The notes beneath the pieces were generated by a model that searched no databases, was not told the origin of the DNA, and saw nothing but the letters and a program-made list of their open reading frames with translations. This document shows, in pieces, positions 46,977 through 56,942 of a stretch of 64,000 nucleotides of DNA. Numbering within the stretch: the stretch's first letter is position 1; every line of letters begins with the position of its first letter. Source of the stretch: Deltaproteobacteria bacterium (GTDB taxonomy: Bacteria; Myxococcota_A; Polyangia; Nannocystales; Nannocystaceae); NCBI GenBank assembly GCA_016709225.1, contig JADJEE010000012.1:1426001-1490000 (forward strand). Direction: 5' to 3'. The translations under genes and the position numbers were made by a program.

Positions 46977-49900
46977 TCACCCACCCCGCGAGGCGTCGCG
47001 CAGTCGCTTCACCAGCATGCGGATCACGCCCTCGGCGATCTCGGCCTGCTCGTAGAGGATCTCGTAGAACTCCTCGCTGGTCACCGCGAGCACGTCGGTC
47101 GCAGCCTCGGCCGTGACGGTGGCGGTGCGCGGTCCGGCGTCGAGCACCGAGATCTCGCCGAAGGCCTCGCCGGGCCCGAGCGTGGTGACCTCCGCGCCGG
47201 CGCGGTGCACCGCCACGCGGCCGCTCAGGATCACGAAGAGCTCGTCGCCGGACTCGCCCTCGCGCACGATGTCCTGCCCCGCCGCAAAGCTGCGCTCTTC
47301 GGCGGTGCGTGCGAGCGCCGACAGGTCTTCGGCGGCCACCGTGCTGAACAGCGGCGTGCCCTTGAGCATCAGGATCTTCTCGAGCGTCGAGTGCATGGTT
47401 CGCTCCGTGAGGGATCGGGTGAGCGCGCGGGCGAGCTTCGCGACCACCGGATCGGGGTCGCGGACCGACGACGGCGGCGGCGACTCGCCGACGCTCGCGA
47501 GTGCCCGCAGGCACACCTCGCGCACCAGCGGGTCGAGCGAGTCGACGCGTGCACGCGCGGTCTCGGCGAGCGCGGGTGAGCCGGCCTCGCGCAGGGCATC
47601 GATGGCGATGGCGGCGACGAACGGGTTCGGGTGCTCGCACTGCCCCAACAGGAACACCTCGGGCGGCGGCACCTCGGGCACCATCGCACCGACACGCGCG
47701 AGCTTGGCGTCGTCGTCGACCTCGTCGAAGAACGGCAGCACCAACGGGCGCAGCGCCGGCTCGAGCAGGGTGTCGAGCACCTCGAGCGCGTTGGCCCGCC
47801 GCTCGCCGCGATCGATCGCGGTTCGCACCAACGTCAGCGGCGCCCGGGCATAGCGCAGCTCGAGGATCCGCAGGATGCGGCGATACGCCCGCAGCCGCCG
47901 GAAGTCGAACTCCTCGTGCAGCAGCGGCGTCGCGAGCCCCGCTGGCAGGCGCTGCCACGCGGCCATGTTGCGGTAGCCGGCCTCGATCTCGAAACGCACC
48001 CACTGCTCGACCACCGCGAACGGCTCGCGAATCGAGCCCGCGCGCGAGCGCACCGACGACATCGCCGCCAGCACGCGCAGCCGCAGGTGTCCGTCGACCG
48101 CCTGCGCGTGCGGCCGCAGCAGGGCGTAGGTGCGGGGCGACGGCGACTCGCGGAGGATCCGCGGCAGCATCAGCCGCGTCGGCCGCGGCACGTTGGGGTC
48201 GCCGAGCAACGCGGCGAGCGGCGCGATGGCCTGCTCGCCGATCGCCACCAACGCCGCGGCCGCGCGCCCACGCGTGGCGGGGCGGTGCAACGCATCGACC
48301 AGCAGCGGCACCAGCCGCACGTCGGCGACGTACTTGGCGGCCCGCAGCGCCGCACGCCGGACATCGGGATCGGGATCGAGCATCAGCGTCCGCACCGGGC
48401 GATACGCCGATGCGCCCAGCTCCCGCAGCACCCGCGTGGCCTCGATGCGCGCGTCGGGGTCCGTCGATGCGAGCAGGGCCGCCAGCATCGCCGCGCCTTC
48501 GATCACGCCCTCGACACCGCCGTGCCCGAGCAGACCCGCGATCGCGGCAACGCGCACGTCCTGCGAAGGGTCGTCGCGCATGCGTGCGAGCGCCTCGATC
48601 GCGTCGTCACCGAGCAGCGACGCGGTGGCACCGGTCGCGGCCGCGCGCACGCGGGCATCGGCGTCGTCGAGCCCCGCGACCGCCACCGCCGGCTCGCCGA
48701 GCCCGATCGACGCCAGCCGTCGGTACGCCGCCTCGCGCACGTTGGCGTCGGGGTTGCGCACCAGTCGCTGCAGCATCGCCACGAACGCGGGGCTGTGCTC
48801 GTTCTCCAGCTGATCGAGCGCCAGCAGCACGGTGGTCGGACGGCCGTGCTCGAGCACGTTGAACAGCCCCGGCGTGGCGCGAGCATCGAACACGAAGTCG
48901 TCGCCGTCGCCGTCACCGCGGGCGCCGATGTTGCGCTCGAGCGCGACCACATAGTGGCGGCGCACCAGCGGAATCACCGCGGCCGCGCCCGCGATCAGGA
49001 CACACGACACCACCGACAGCATCGAGACCTCGATGCGCGAGGCGAGCAGCACCAGCGCGAGCCCACCGACACCGTAGGACAGCGGCTTGATGACGGCCTC
49101 GAGGAAGGCCCGCGTGCGCGCCTTGACCTCGGCGCGGAACGGGCCGTACAGCGCCTGCATGCTGGTCTCGTGGATGGTGTACTGGAAGCCGTTGTCGGCG
49201 AACTTCATCACCGTCGCGACCGGCAGCACCGGCACGAACGGCAGCACGAACGCCGCGAGCCCGAACGACACCGGCAGCACCGACATGCCCGCGCGGATGC
49301 CATAGCGCGCCAGCAAGCGCGGCGTCACGAGCATCTGGAACACCAACGACACCGCGCCGGCGACCGCGTAGAACAGCGAGAAGAACCGCGCGAGTTCGTC
49401 CTCTTGATAGCTGGCGCGGGCGATGGCCTTGAACTGGTAGTCGCCGATCGTGAGCGCTGCAAACGTGAGCAGGATGAACAGCCCCAGCGCGTGCACGTAG
49501 CGGTCACCCATGATGCGCGGCTTGGGACCGCGACTTCGCGGCGGCGTCGAGGCCTCGCTCCGCGGGAACGCCCGCAGGCGCCGGGCCAGGAACGCGATCG
49601 CGACCATCAGGGCGATCAGCACGAACAGCAGCTGCACGGTACCGATGACCTGCACGAACGCGCCCGAGACCAGGCCGATCGCGACCACCCCGACCACCCG
49701 CGCCGCCGAGATCGTCGGATACAACCGACGCGCGGCACGGGGGTCGTGCAGATCATTGGCGATGGTCCAGAACTGCACGATCAGCAGGTTGGCGACCACG
49801 TCCGACCAGACGTAGAAGCCGGGGTAGATCCACGGTACGTCCAGCTTCACCAGCACGAAGGTCGCGAGATAGGTCGCGGATGCCACCGCAACCGAGACCG

Positions 49901-50210
49901 TGACCAACCGCCCGCGCTCGATGCGATCCGCGTAGCGGGCGTACAGCACCACCGTGAGCGCCGACGCGACGCCGTACAGCACGAACATCCACGGCAGTGC
50001 GCTCAAGGAGTAGCGGCTGAGGAACAACGTGTCGCGGACGGTGCGTCCGAGCACGAGGACCGCCGAGCCGCACAGCAGGTAGACGAAGAGCAGGCCGGTG
50101 CGGTGGCCTTCCCCGGGCTTGACGCCCAACAGCTGGAGCACCGAGGTGAGCGCGAGCTGTTGCACGCGCTCGACCAGTGCGAGCGGACGACTGCGATCGC
50201 CGTTGCTCAA
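46977..50210 (-). CDS. NTT-type nucleotide transporter fused to HEAT repeats and cNMP domain
   Basis: A 1077-residue fusion. Residues 30-430 are a 12-helix NTT/TLC (Npt1/Npt2-like) membrane domain with GRTVRDTLFLSRY and LHDPRAARRLYPTISAARV. NTT carriers exchange ATP and ADP across membranes in intracellular parasites and plastids. Residues 470-900 are HEAT repeats (e.g. ALRAAKYVADVRLVPLLVDAL). The final ~130 residues are a cyclic-nucleotide-binding fold (ESGDELFVILSGRVAVHRAG, GEAFGEISVLDAGPRTATV). NTT-HEAT-cNMP fusions occur in free-living myxobacteria. The substrate is not known, and the cNMP domain may gate transport. The start is probably TTG 50210, overlapping the previous stop (TTGA), so translation is coupled. 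Confidence 0.88.
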   Translation of the reverse strand: MSNGDRSRPLALVERVQQLALTSVLQLLGVKPGEGHRTGLLFVYLLCGSAVLVLGRTVRDTLFLSRYSLSALPWMFVLYGVASALTVVLYARYADRIERGRLVTVSVAVASATYLATFVLVKLDVPWIYPGFYVWSDVVANLLIVQFWTIANDLHDPRAARRLYPTISAARVVGVVAIGLVSGAFVQVIGTVQLLFVLIALMVAIAFLARRLRAFPRSEASTPPRSRGPKPRIMGDRYVHALGLFILLTFAALTIGDYQFKAIARASYQEDELARFFSLFYAVAGAVSLVFQMLVTPRLLARYGIRAGMSVLPVSFGLAAFVLPFVPVLPVATVMKFADNGFQYTIHETSMQALYGPFRAEVKARTRAFLEAVIKPLSYGVGGLALVLLASRIEVSMLSVVSCVLIAGAAAVIPLVRRHYVVALERNIGARGDGDGDDFVFDARATPGLFNVLEHGRPTTVLLALDQLENEHSPAFVAMLQRLVRNPDANVREAAYRRLASIGLGEPAVAVAGLDDADARVRAAATGATASLLGDDAIEALARMRDDPSQDVRVAAIAGLLGHGGVEGVIEGAAMLAALLASTDPDARIEATRVLRELGASAYRPVRTLMLDPDPDVRRAALRAAKYVADVRLVPLLVDALHRPATRGRAAAALVAIGEQAIAPLAALLGDPNVPRPTRLMLPRILRESPSPRTYALLRPHAQAVDGHLRLRVLAAMSSVRSRAGSIREPFAVVEQWVRFEIEAGYRNMAAWQRLPAGLATPLLHEEFDFRRLRAYRRILRILELRYARAPLTLVRTAIDRGERRANALEVLDTLLEPALRPLVLPFFDEVDDDAKLARVGAMVPEVPPPEVFLLGQCEHPNPFVAAIAIDALREAGSPALAETARARVDSLDPLVREVCLRALASVGESPPPSSVRDPDPVVAKLARALTRSLTERTMHSTLEKILMLKGTPLFSTVAAEDLSALARTAEERSFAAGQDIVREGESGDELFVILSGRVAVHRAGAEVTTLGPGEAFGEISVLDAGPRTATVTAEAATDVLAVTSEEFYEILYEQAEIAEGVIRMLVKRLRDASRGG

Positions 50211-50679
50211 GCCCCGCCCGTACCGCTCGAGCTGCCGCTACCGGAGCCGGTGTCGCCCGAGCCACTGGCGGGTCCGTCGCTGGCGACGGCCTCGCGGCAC
50301 AGCCCGAACTCACAGCTCGCACCGGCGCTGCAGCAGCTGGTGGCGTCGAGGCACCATGTCGCGGGCGCGTCGTTCTCGACGCAGGCCCCGCAGCGATACT
50401 CCCCTGCGGTCGGGGTCTGCGCGGGCACATTCGGCGCGCTGCAGTAGCCCTCGGCGCAGGGATGATCGGCATCGCAGGCGTCACCGCCCGCGGTGCCGGC
50501 CCCACCGCCATCGCTGGTCGTCGAGCCCCCGGTCGAATCCACTGCGCCGCCCGTGCTGGCCTCGCCGACGGGCGTGAGCGTGGGATCGTGGGGCGACGGC
50601 TTCTGCGGCGTGGCGGCTTCGTCGCCTCCGCACGCGAGCCACAACAACCCGAGCAGCCATGACGTGGAGCGACGGTGCA

Positions 50680-50680
<1 letters not shown>
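50207..50680 (-). CDS. Small lipoprotein with Cys-rich motif
   Basis: A 157-residue lipoprotein: signal MHRRSTSWLLGLLWLAC, a Gly/Ser/Thr linker, then a Cys-rich region (CDADHPCAEGYCSAP, CGACVENDAPATWC, CCSAGASCEFGLC) and a Ser/Gly-rich tail. It lies inside the operon between the SDR and the transporter, overlapping both (TGATG and TTGA). The function is unknown; the position suggests an envelope partner. Confidence 0.6.
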
Positions 50681-51426
<746 letters not shown>

Positions 51427-51477
51427 GTTGGCTCCAACCGCGCGCGGCCCCTCGAGCAGGCCAGGAACGGGCGCGCG

Positions 51478-51483
51478 ATGATA
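51478..51483 (-). promoter_or_regulatory. Candidate -10 box (TATCAT) of the SDR-NTT-PPK2 operon
   Basis: TATCAT on the minus strand lies 51 bases before ATG 51426, which carries its own Shine-Dalgarno. This is a normal leadered promoter, divergent from the leaderless-type promoter at 51574-51579. Confidence 0.35.
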
Positions 51484-51573
51484 CCCGCTCGCGCCCCGGA
51501 CCCAAGCGCGGATCTGCGAGCTCGGGGCCTGCGGCGGCCGCGGCCGACCGCCGCCCTGGCCCACGAGACGCGC

Positions 51574-51579
51574 TACACT
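51574..51579 (+). promoter_or_regulatory. TANNNT -10-like box (TACACT)
   Basis: TACACT ends 7 bases before GTG 51587 but only 1 base before the upstream in-frame GTG 51581, so it supports 51587 as the start of the ATPase-transglutaminase gene. Confidence 0.45.
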
Positions 51580-51586
51580 CGTGCGC

Positions 51587-54500
51587 GTGAGCGGCACCTC
51601 GACGGGCACGCCTGTCGACCCGACGCGGGCGTTTCGGGAGCGTGCGCGGCTGGAGGCCGACCGCTATGGGCCGGACCCGTGGATCTTCGTCCGCGAGCTG
51701 CTGCAGAACTCGCGCGACGCCGGCGCGCGGCGAGTCCGCTTCGTGGTCGAGCAAGACGACAGCCGCGAGCGTGTGACCTGTCACGACGACGGCGAAGGCA
51801 TGACCTTCGAGCACGCACGCCGCTACCTGTTCTCGCTGTACGCCTCGAGCAAGGAGGGCTCGAAGAACCAGGCCGGAAAGTTCGGCGTGGGCTTCTGGTC
51901 GGTGCTGCGTTTCGAGCCGGCATCGATCGTGATCCGCTCGTGCCCGCGTGACGGCGCGGACTGGGGCCTGCGCCTCGACGGCAGCCTCGCGACCGCAGTC
52001 CACGTCGAGCCGCGCAACCAGCCCGGCACCGAGATCTCGCTCGAGCGCCCGCGGGGTGACGGCCGGCTCGAGCACCGCGTGTTCGATGCGGTGTGGCAGA
52101 GCGGCCGCTATCTCCATCACCGCGACGAGCCCGACCTCCCGGTCGCACTCGACATCAATGGGCGCTCGGCGAACGCCGACTTCGCCCTCGGTGCGCCGAG
52201 CACGATCTTTCGCAAACGCGGGCTGCGGGGCGCAGTCGGGCTCGGGCCGGCCCCGCGGGTCGAGCTGTTCAGCCGCGGCCTGCGGGTGCGCGCCGCGGCC
52301 TGCCTCGAAGATCTCGTCGCACCGGCCGGTCGCCACACCGCGCGCATGCGCGTGATGTTCCCCGAGCTGCCTGGCGGCCTCGCCCCCCAGGCGTTGCTCG
52401 AGAGCGAACACCTCGAGCTGTTGCTCTCGCGCGCGGATGCCCGTGACAACCGCGCGCTGCAGAAGCTGGTGCGTCTGGCCCAGCGCGAGCTCGAGCGACT
52501 GGTCGACCGACAGCTCGCCCACGCGCGGCCGCAATGGTTCGGACGCCGCGCGCTCGAGGCGGTCCGCAGCGCGTTGCGGGCCTCGATGCTGCTGCGTTCG
52601 CTGCTCGGCGCGGCGGGGGGCGCCGCGATCGCGCTGGTGATCGCGCGTGTGCTGTGGGGGTTCGGCGGCACCACGACCCCGACGCCGACGCCGACCGACA
52701 GCGCACCGCCGGCGAGCGAGCCGGTCGCCGTCACCGAGACCGCACCCGCGCCCCGGCCCTACCGTGATCTCGGCGCGCGCTACCGCGGCCCCAAGGTCGA
52801 CGTGCTGTCGCCGGCCTCGGCCGAGCCGGTCGATCTGCGCTACGCGCCCGCGAGCGAGCGGCTGTACCTCACCGCGTTGTCGTTCAGCGAGCTGGCCACC
52901 GACGGCTCGCCGTTGCACGAGGCCGTCGCGACCGCGACCGCCGACTACACCGGCACGCGTTGCGACGACACCTGCGTCGAGATCTCGCTGCCGTTCGCCA
53001 GCGATGGCGGGACCACGCGCATCCCGGTCCCGACCGGGCACCGCGTGGTCGACGGCAGCGTCACACTCGATGGCCACACGCTCGCGCTGCGCAGCAACGC
53101 CGAAGGGCAGCCGCTGGTGGTCGCCGAAGCCCCGCTCGCCGGCGATCTCCACTACCGAACCGCCCCTGCGCCCGATCCCTCGCGCACGCCGGTGGTCCAC
53201 GTGCGCGCACGCCTGCCCGGCGATCTCGTGCGTGACGCCGTGCGCGTGCGTGCGCTGCCGATCGCCGAGCGCGTCGAGCTGTTGCTCACCGTGGTGCGAC
53301 GCGCGGTTCGCTACGATCACACCCCCGCGACCGCCGAGCACCACACGCTGCTGGCCAAGCGCGGGGTCGGCTTCATCGATCGCACGCTCGAGATCGGCGC
53401 CGGCGACTGCGACGTGCAGAACTCGCTGCTGGTGGCGCTACTGCACGACGCGCAGGTGCCCGCACGGCTGGCGGTCGGCTTCGTCGGCGCACACGGCCGC
53501 GCGATGCCTTGGCTGCACGCGTGGGTCGAGTACCGCGGTGAGGACGGCACCTGGCGCGTGGCCGATGCCAGCGATCGACTGACGGCCGGCGTGCTGCTGC
53601 CGCGGGCGACGACGGACGACGGTGGTGCCGGCGACGACGGGCCGATCGCGATCGCGGGCACCGCCGAGGACGACGGCGCCGCGCCGCCCGAGATCGCGGT
53701 CGCCGCGACGCCGCCGAGCCCCAACGCTGCGACTGCGACCGCACCGGCCGCGCCGGTGAGCCCACCGCTCGCCGACGCCGCCCCGGGCGTCATCGGCACC
53801 GTCGACGTGGCCGACGGCGGCGGCGGCTGGCGCCGCGCCATCCGCAGCTACGACGCGCGCTGGCCCTACGTGGTACGCGGCATCCCCGTCGCGCTGCTCA
53901 TGCTGTCGCTGTGGTTGTTGTTCGGCACCCGCATGCGACGTGCAACCCAGCTCGACGACAGCGCCGATCTCTCGCGGCTGCTGAAGGGCGTGCTGCAGCA
54001 GCCCGGCGCGTTCGGGCACGTCGCGGCGCTCTTCCACCGCCCGCTGGTGCCGCTTTGCGGCGGCGATTCGATCTCGCTGCACCGCGCCCGCGAGCTCGCG
54101 GCCCGCGGCCGCCTCTACCGCACGCAGCAACACTCGGTGCTCGCGACCCGTGCGATCCGCAGCACCGCGGCGGTACTCGACGACAACACCGGCGAGGGAC
54201 TGACGGTCGCCGATGCGCTGGGCGCCGTCGATCTCGACCGCTGGAGTGCGATGCTCGCCCGCTCGCAGAGCGATCGCATGCTCGGAGCGGTCAACGACGC
54301 GCTTCGCGAGCGCGGTGAGGACTGGTGTGTGCGCGTCGCCGACGACATCCCCGGCGGCATGGCCGTGCTCGAGCTGGCGCCGCTGGGCGTACGACTGCCG
54401 GGCACGCCGGCCTCGCGCCTGGTGCTGATGGACGCCGACGATCCCGTGCTCGCTCGCGCGGCGGCGCTGGATCGCCGGTCACCGGGCGCCGGGGTCCTGC

Positions 54501-54607
54501 TCGCGCTCGATCACGTGGCCGCGCGTCTGGGCCTGGCCGATCGACGCCGGGACGAGCTACTCGCAGAGGTCGCCCGCGAGGCCCTGCTCGAGGCCTTCGG
54601 CCGATGA
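51587..54607 (+). CDS. Hsp90/GHKL-type ATPase fused to a periplasmic transglutaminase
   Basis: A 1006-residue protein. The N-terminal ~220 residues carry the GHKL ATP site in Hsp90 style: Glu37 and Asn41 in VRELLQNSRDAGA, the Asp-Gly motif CHDDGEGM (Asp68), and the lid plus glycine motif GKFGVGFWSVLRF (97-109), close to Hsp90 GQFGVGFYS. A membrane helix lies near 333-358. The periplasmic part (about 360-760) contains a transglutaminase-like domain with Cys608 (GAGDCDVQNS), His644 (WLHAWVEY) and Asp660 (WRVADAS). A second helix (VVRGIPVALLMLSLWLLF) near 763 is followed by a cytoplasmic C-terminus of ~220 residues. No such fusion is known to me. It overlaps the next gene (ATGA). Confidence 0.88.
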   Translation: MSGTSTGTPVDPTRAFRERARLEADRYGPDPWIFVRELLQNSRDAGARRVRFVVEQDDSRERVTCHDDGEGMTFEHARRYLFSLYASSKEGSKNQAGKFGVGFWSVLRFEPASIVIRSCPRDGADWGLRLDGSLATAVHVEPRNQPGTEISLERPRGDGRLEHRVFDAVWQSGRYLHHRDEPDLPVALDINGRSANADFALGAPSTIFRKRGLRGAVGLGPAPRVELFSRGLRVRAAACLEDLVAPAGRHTARMRVMFPELPGGLAPQALLESEHLELLLSRADARDNRALQKLVRLAQRELERLVDRQLAHARPQWFGRRALEAVRSALRASMLLRSLLGAAGGAAIALVIARVLWGFGGTTTPTPTPTDSAPPASEPVAVTETAPAPRPYRDLGARYRGPKVDVLSPASAEPVDLRYAPASERLYLTALSFSELATDGSPLHEAVATATADYTGTRCDDTCVEISLPFASDGGTTRIPVPTGHRVVDGSVTLDGHTLALRSNAEGQPLVVAEAPLAGDLHYRTAPAPDPSRTPVVHVRARLPGDLVRDAVRVRALPIAERVELLLTVVRRAVRYDHTPATAEHHTLLAKRGVGFIDRTLEIGAGDCDVQNSLLVALLHDAQVPARLAVGFVGAHGRAMPWLHAWVEYRGEDGTWRVADASDRLTAGVLLPRATTDDGGAGDDGPIAIAGTAEDDGAAPPEIAVAATPPSPNAATATAPAAPVSPPLADAAPGVIGTVDVADGGGGWRRAIRSYDARWPYVVRGIPVALLMLSLWLLFGTRMRRATQLDDSADLSRLLKGVLQQPGAFGHVAALFHRPLVPLCGGDSISLHRARELAARGRLYRTQQHSVLATRAIRSTAAVLDDNTGEGLTVADALGAVDLDRWSAMLARSQSDRMLGAVNDALRERGEDWCVRVADDIPGGMAVLELAPLGVRLPGTPASRLVLMDADDPVLARAAALDRRSPGAGVLLALDHVAARLGLADRRRDELLAEVAREALLEAFGR

Positions 54608-56184
54608 CGACCGAGGGCGGCGACCGCATCGACGTCGGCGACCTGCTCACGATCGACGTCGCCTCCGAGCTGCGCAAGCTGTCGCAGGCGCAGCTGCAGG
54701 GCCCGTGGCAGATCCCCGCCGAGTTCGTGCGACGGGCCCTGCGCAACGGCGCGCGCGAGATCGACGTCGAACTCGGACGTCACCGCGCCAAGGTGATCGA
54801 CGACGCCCGGCCGATCGAGCTCGCGCCGCTGGGCTGGACCGCGATCCTCGTCGACCCCCGACGCAGCAACCCGGAGCGCCACCAGGCCCTCACCGCGCTC
54901 GAGGCCGCGGGCGAGCTCGCGTTGCTGGCCACCGCGGGCCTCGGCCCAAGCTCCCTGACGCTGCGCTCGCGGTGGCGCGGCACGGTGCACGTGCTGCAGT
55001 GGGATGGTCGCAGCGCGCGGGTCTCGAGCCAGCCCGAACCCGGGCCCGATCGCAACGAGATCGAGCTACACGCGGCCGGGCTCGAGCGACGCGCATGCCA
55101 CGACTGGCTGCTGGACGCGACCCGCTTCGCCACCGCAGCGATCCGCATCGACGGCAATGTCGTGCCCGCCGGGTTCGCGCAGGCCTTCGCCCACGTCGAG
55201 CTCCGCGCGCCGCTGCGCGGCCGCCTGGCGATCCCGACCCAGGGCGACACCGCCCACGCGTGGCTGCTCGACCACGGCATCGTCAGTGGCCACGTCGCGA
55301 TCCCCGAGACGCCGGCGTTCGAGGCCGCCGTCGAGCTCGGCAGCGATCACCACGACGCCAGCGCGGCGCGCCTGCGCGAGGCGCTGCAACCCCACGTGAT
55401 CGCGCTGGTCGATCAGGCGATGGAGCTGCTGCTGCGCATCGCGGCGCAGGGCGCCTCGCTGCCCGAGCCGGCCCGTGCTCGCCTGGCGCGGCTGTTGCTG
55501 CAGGGCGCACGCAAGCAGCTGAAGGTCGCCGACGTCATGCGTGCGCGGGTGCTGCGGGCCCAGGACGGTGCCGGTGAGCGGCTGATCGATCTCGCGACCC
55601 TCGAGGCGCTGGCGCGCGAGGACAGCAGCGGACACGCGAGCCTGCTGGCGTTGTATCCCGACCAACGACCAGAGGCGTTCGCCATCGGTGGTGATCCGGT
55701 GTTGGTCGCCGACGAGGTCGAGCGCAGCTCGATCGCCGAGCTGCTGCAGGTGCGCTTCCGGCCGCCGGAGCCCCGCGACACCCGCGGTGGCGTACGCGCG
55801 CTGCTCCGTCGCATGCGCGACGGGGCCGGACACGGCCTGCGCGACGCGTTGCTGCGGGTTCGACATCCCTTCGTCGGCAAGGTCATCGACGACGAGCTGT
55901 TGTCGGACCGCGAGCGCAACCTCGTCGAAGTACTGCGGGCCCACCTCGCCCAGGATCCGCACCGCGTGATCGATGGCCTGGTGATGTGCGCTGGCGCGGG
56001 GCCGATTCGCCGCACGCGTGGTCAGCTGCTGCTGCCGCGCCGCAATCGCACGGTGCGTGCCGCGGTCGCAGCCCTCGCCCACGATCCCGCCTGGGCCTAT
56101 CCGGCTTGGCTGGCGCTGCTGGTCCACCACGCGCGGGCCCCCGAGGCGCTGCGGCGCGCGTGGCAGGGCTCGCGGGTCGGTTGA
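54604..56184 (+). CDS. Degenerate GHKL-like partner of the ATPase-transglutaminase
   Basis: A 526-residue cytoplasmic protein coupled to the preceding gene (ATGA). The N-terminal region aligns with the GHKL domain of its neighbour: PAEFVRRALRNGAREIDVEL matches VRELLQNSRDAGARRVRFVV. The ATP-site Asn has become Arg44, the Asp-Gly pair has become VIDDARPI without glycines, and the lid motif has become AGLGPSSLTL. It is likely a pseudo-ATPase or regulatory subunit. The remaining ~400 residues have no recognised domain and are rich in Ala, Arg and Leu. The pairing suggests a hetero-oligomer of an active and an inactive ATPase. Confidence 0.65.
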   Translation: MTTEGGDRIDVGDLLTIDVASELRKLSQAQLQGPWQIPAEFVRRALRNGAREIDVELGRHRAKVIDDARPIELAPLGWTAILVDPRRSNPERHQALTALEAAGELALLATAGLGPSSLTLRSRWRGTVHVLQWDGRSARVSSQPEPGPDRNEIELHAAGLERRACHDWLLDATRFATAAIRIDGNVVPAGFAQAFAHVELRAPLRGRLAIPTQGDTAHAWLLDHGIVSGHVAIPETPAFEAAVELGSDHHDASAARLREALQPHVIALVDQAMELLLRIAAQGASLPEPARARLARLLLQGARKQLKVADVMRARVLRAQDGAGERLIDLATLEALAREDSSGHASLLALYPDQRPEAFAIGGDPVLVADEVERSSIAELLQVRFRPPEPRDTRGGVRALLRRMRDGAGHGLRDALLRVRHPFVGKVIDDELLSDRERNLVEVLRAHLAQDPHRVIDGLVMCAGAGPIRRTRGQLLLPRRNRTVRAAVAALAHDPAWAYPAWLALLVHHARAPEALRRAWQGSRVG

Positions 56185-56218
56185 CGATCGCGGCGGTCCG
56201 CGTCACGTTCGGCTGCAC

Positions 56219-56920
56219 ATGGCGCCGCGCACGTTGCTGTTGGCCTCGCTGGTTTTCGCATGCGGTGGTGGCTCCGGGGCCCCCACCGCCGGCGCAGCCC
56301 CGACCCCTGCCCCGGCGACCGCCGACGCAGCCACCAAGGCCGCACCGGCGCCGGCGAAGGCCGACGAGCCGCCCACGATCCCCGCCCACGATCCCGAGCG
56401 CATGAAGGAGCTCGACGCGACCGCGCAGACCATCTCGCAGCCGGGCTCGATGTCCGCGAAGCTCGGCAACAGCGTCACCACGTTCCGGCTGCTGCCGCCG
56501 GGCAGCAACGCCGCGATCCTGAACGAGGGCCGTGGCATCGCGCGGGTGATGATCGGCGGCTCGCCCAAGGACGGCGGCCGACCATTCTTGCGCATCGTGC
56601 TCGAGCCGCTACGCCTCGACAACCTGCAGTTCCCCGCGACCTTCGAGCTCACCGATCCTCCCACCAAGGGTGCGCCGGAGGTACGCGTCGAGTACGCGTT
56701 CGCCGACGACAAGGTCTGGCTGGCGCAGCCCGGCACCAAGGTCACGCTCGAGGGCTTCGACGGCAAGCGCCTGCGCGGCCGCTTCGAGGGTCGACTCGCA
56801 GCGCGCTCGTCGGTGATGGGCCCGCCGATCGACATCACCGACGGTCGCTTCGACATCGAGCTACGGCTCAACGTCACCGCGCCCGGTGCGACCGCCGGCA
56901 CCGCCCCCGCGCAGCCGTGA
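56219..56920 (+). CDS. Lipoprotein of unknown function
   Basis: A 233-residue lipoprotein: signal MAPRTLLLASLVFAC with a Gly-rich stretch after the Cys, a Pro/Ala/Lys linker of about 50 residues, then a compact beta-rich domain (LRIVLEPLRLDNLQFPATFE, DDKVWLAQPGTKVTLEG, FDIELRLNVTAPG) that may form a beta sandwich. The gene starts 34 bases after the degenerate partner and 22 bases before the next gene, so it probably belongs to the same message and supplies a periplasmic or surface subunit. No family is recognised. Confidence 0.6.
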   Translation: MAPRTLLLASLVFACGGGSGAPTAGAAPTPAPATADAATKAAPAPAKADEPPTIPAHDPERMKELDATAQTISQPGSMSAKLGNSVTTFRLLPPGSNAAILNEGRGIARVMIGGSPKDGGRPFLRIVLEPLRLDNLQFPATFELTDPPTKGAPEVRVEYAFADDKVWLAQPGTKVTLEGFDGKRLRGRFEGRLAARSSVMGPPIDITDGRFDIELRLNVTAPGATAGTAPAQP

Positions 56921-56942
56921 GATCCGTCGGAGCAGCCACGCG

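Noticed and set aside
47631..50447. Plus-strand open frame antisense to the nucleotide-transporter-like gene
   Set aside because: Composition rich in Arg, His and Gln, without hydrophobic pattern or domain.
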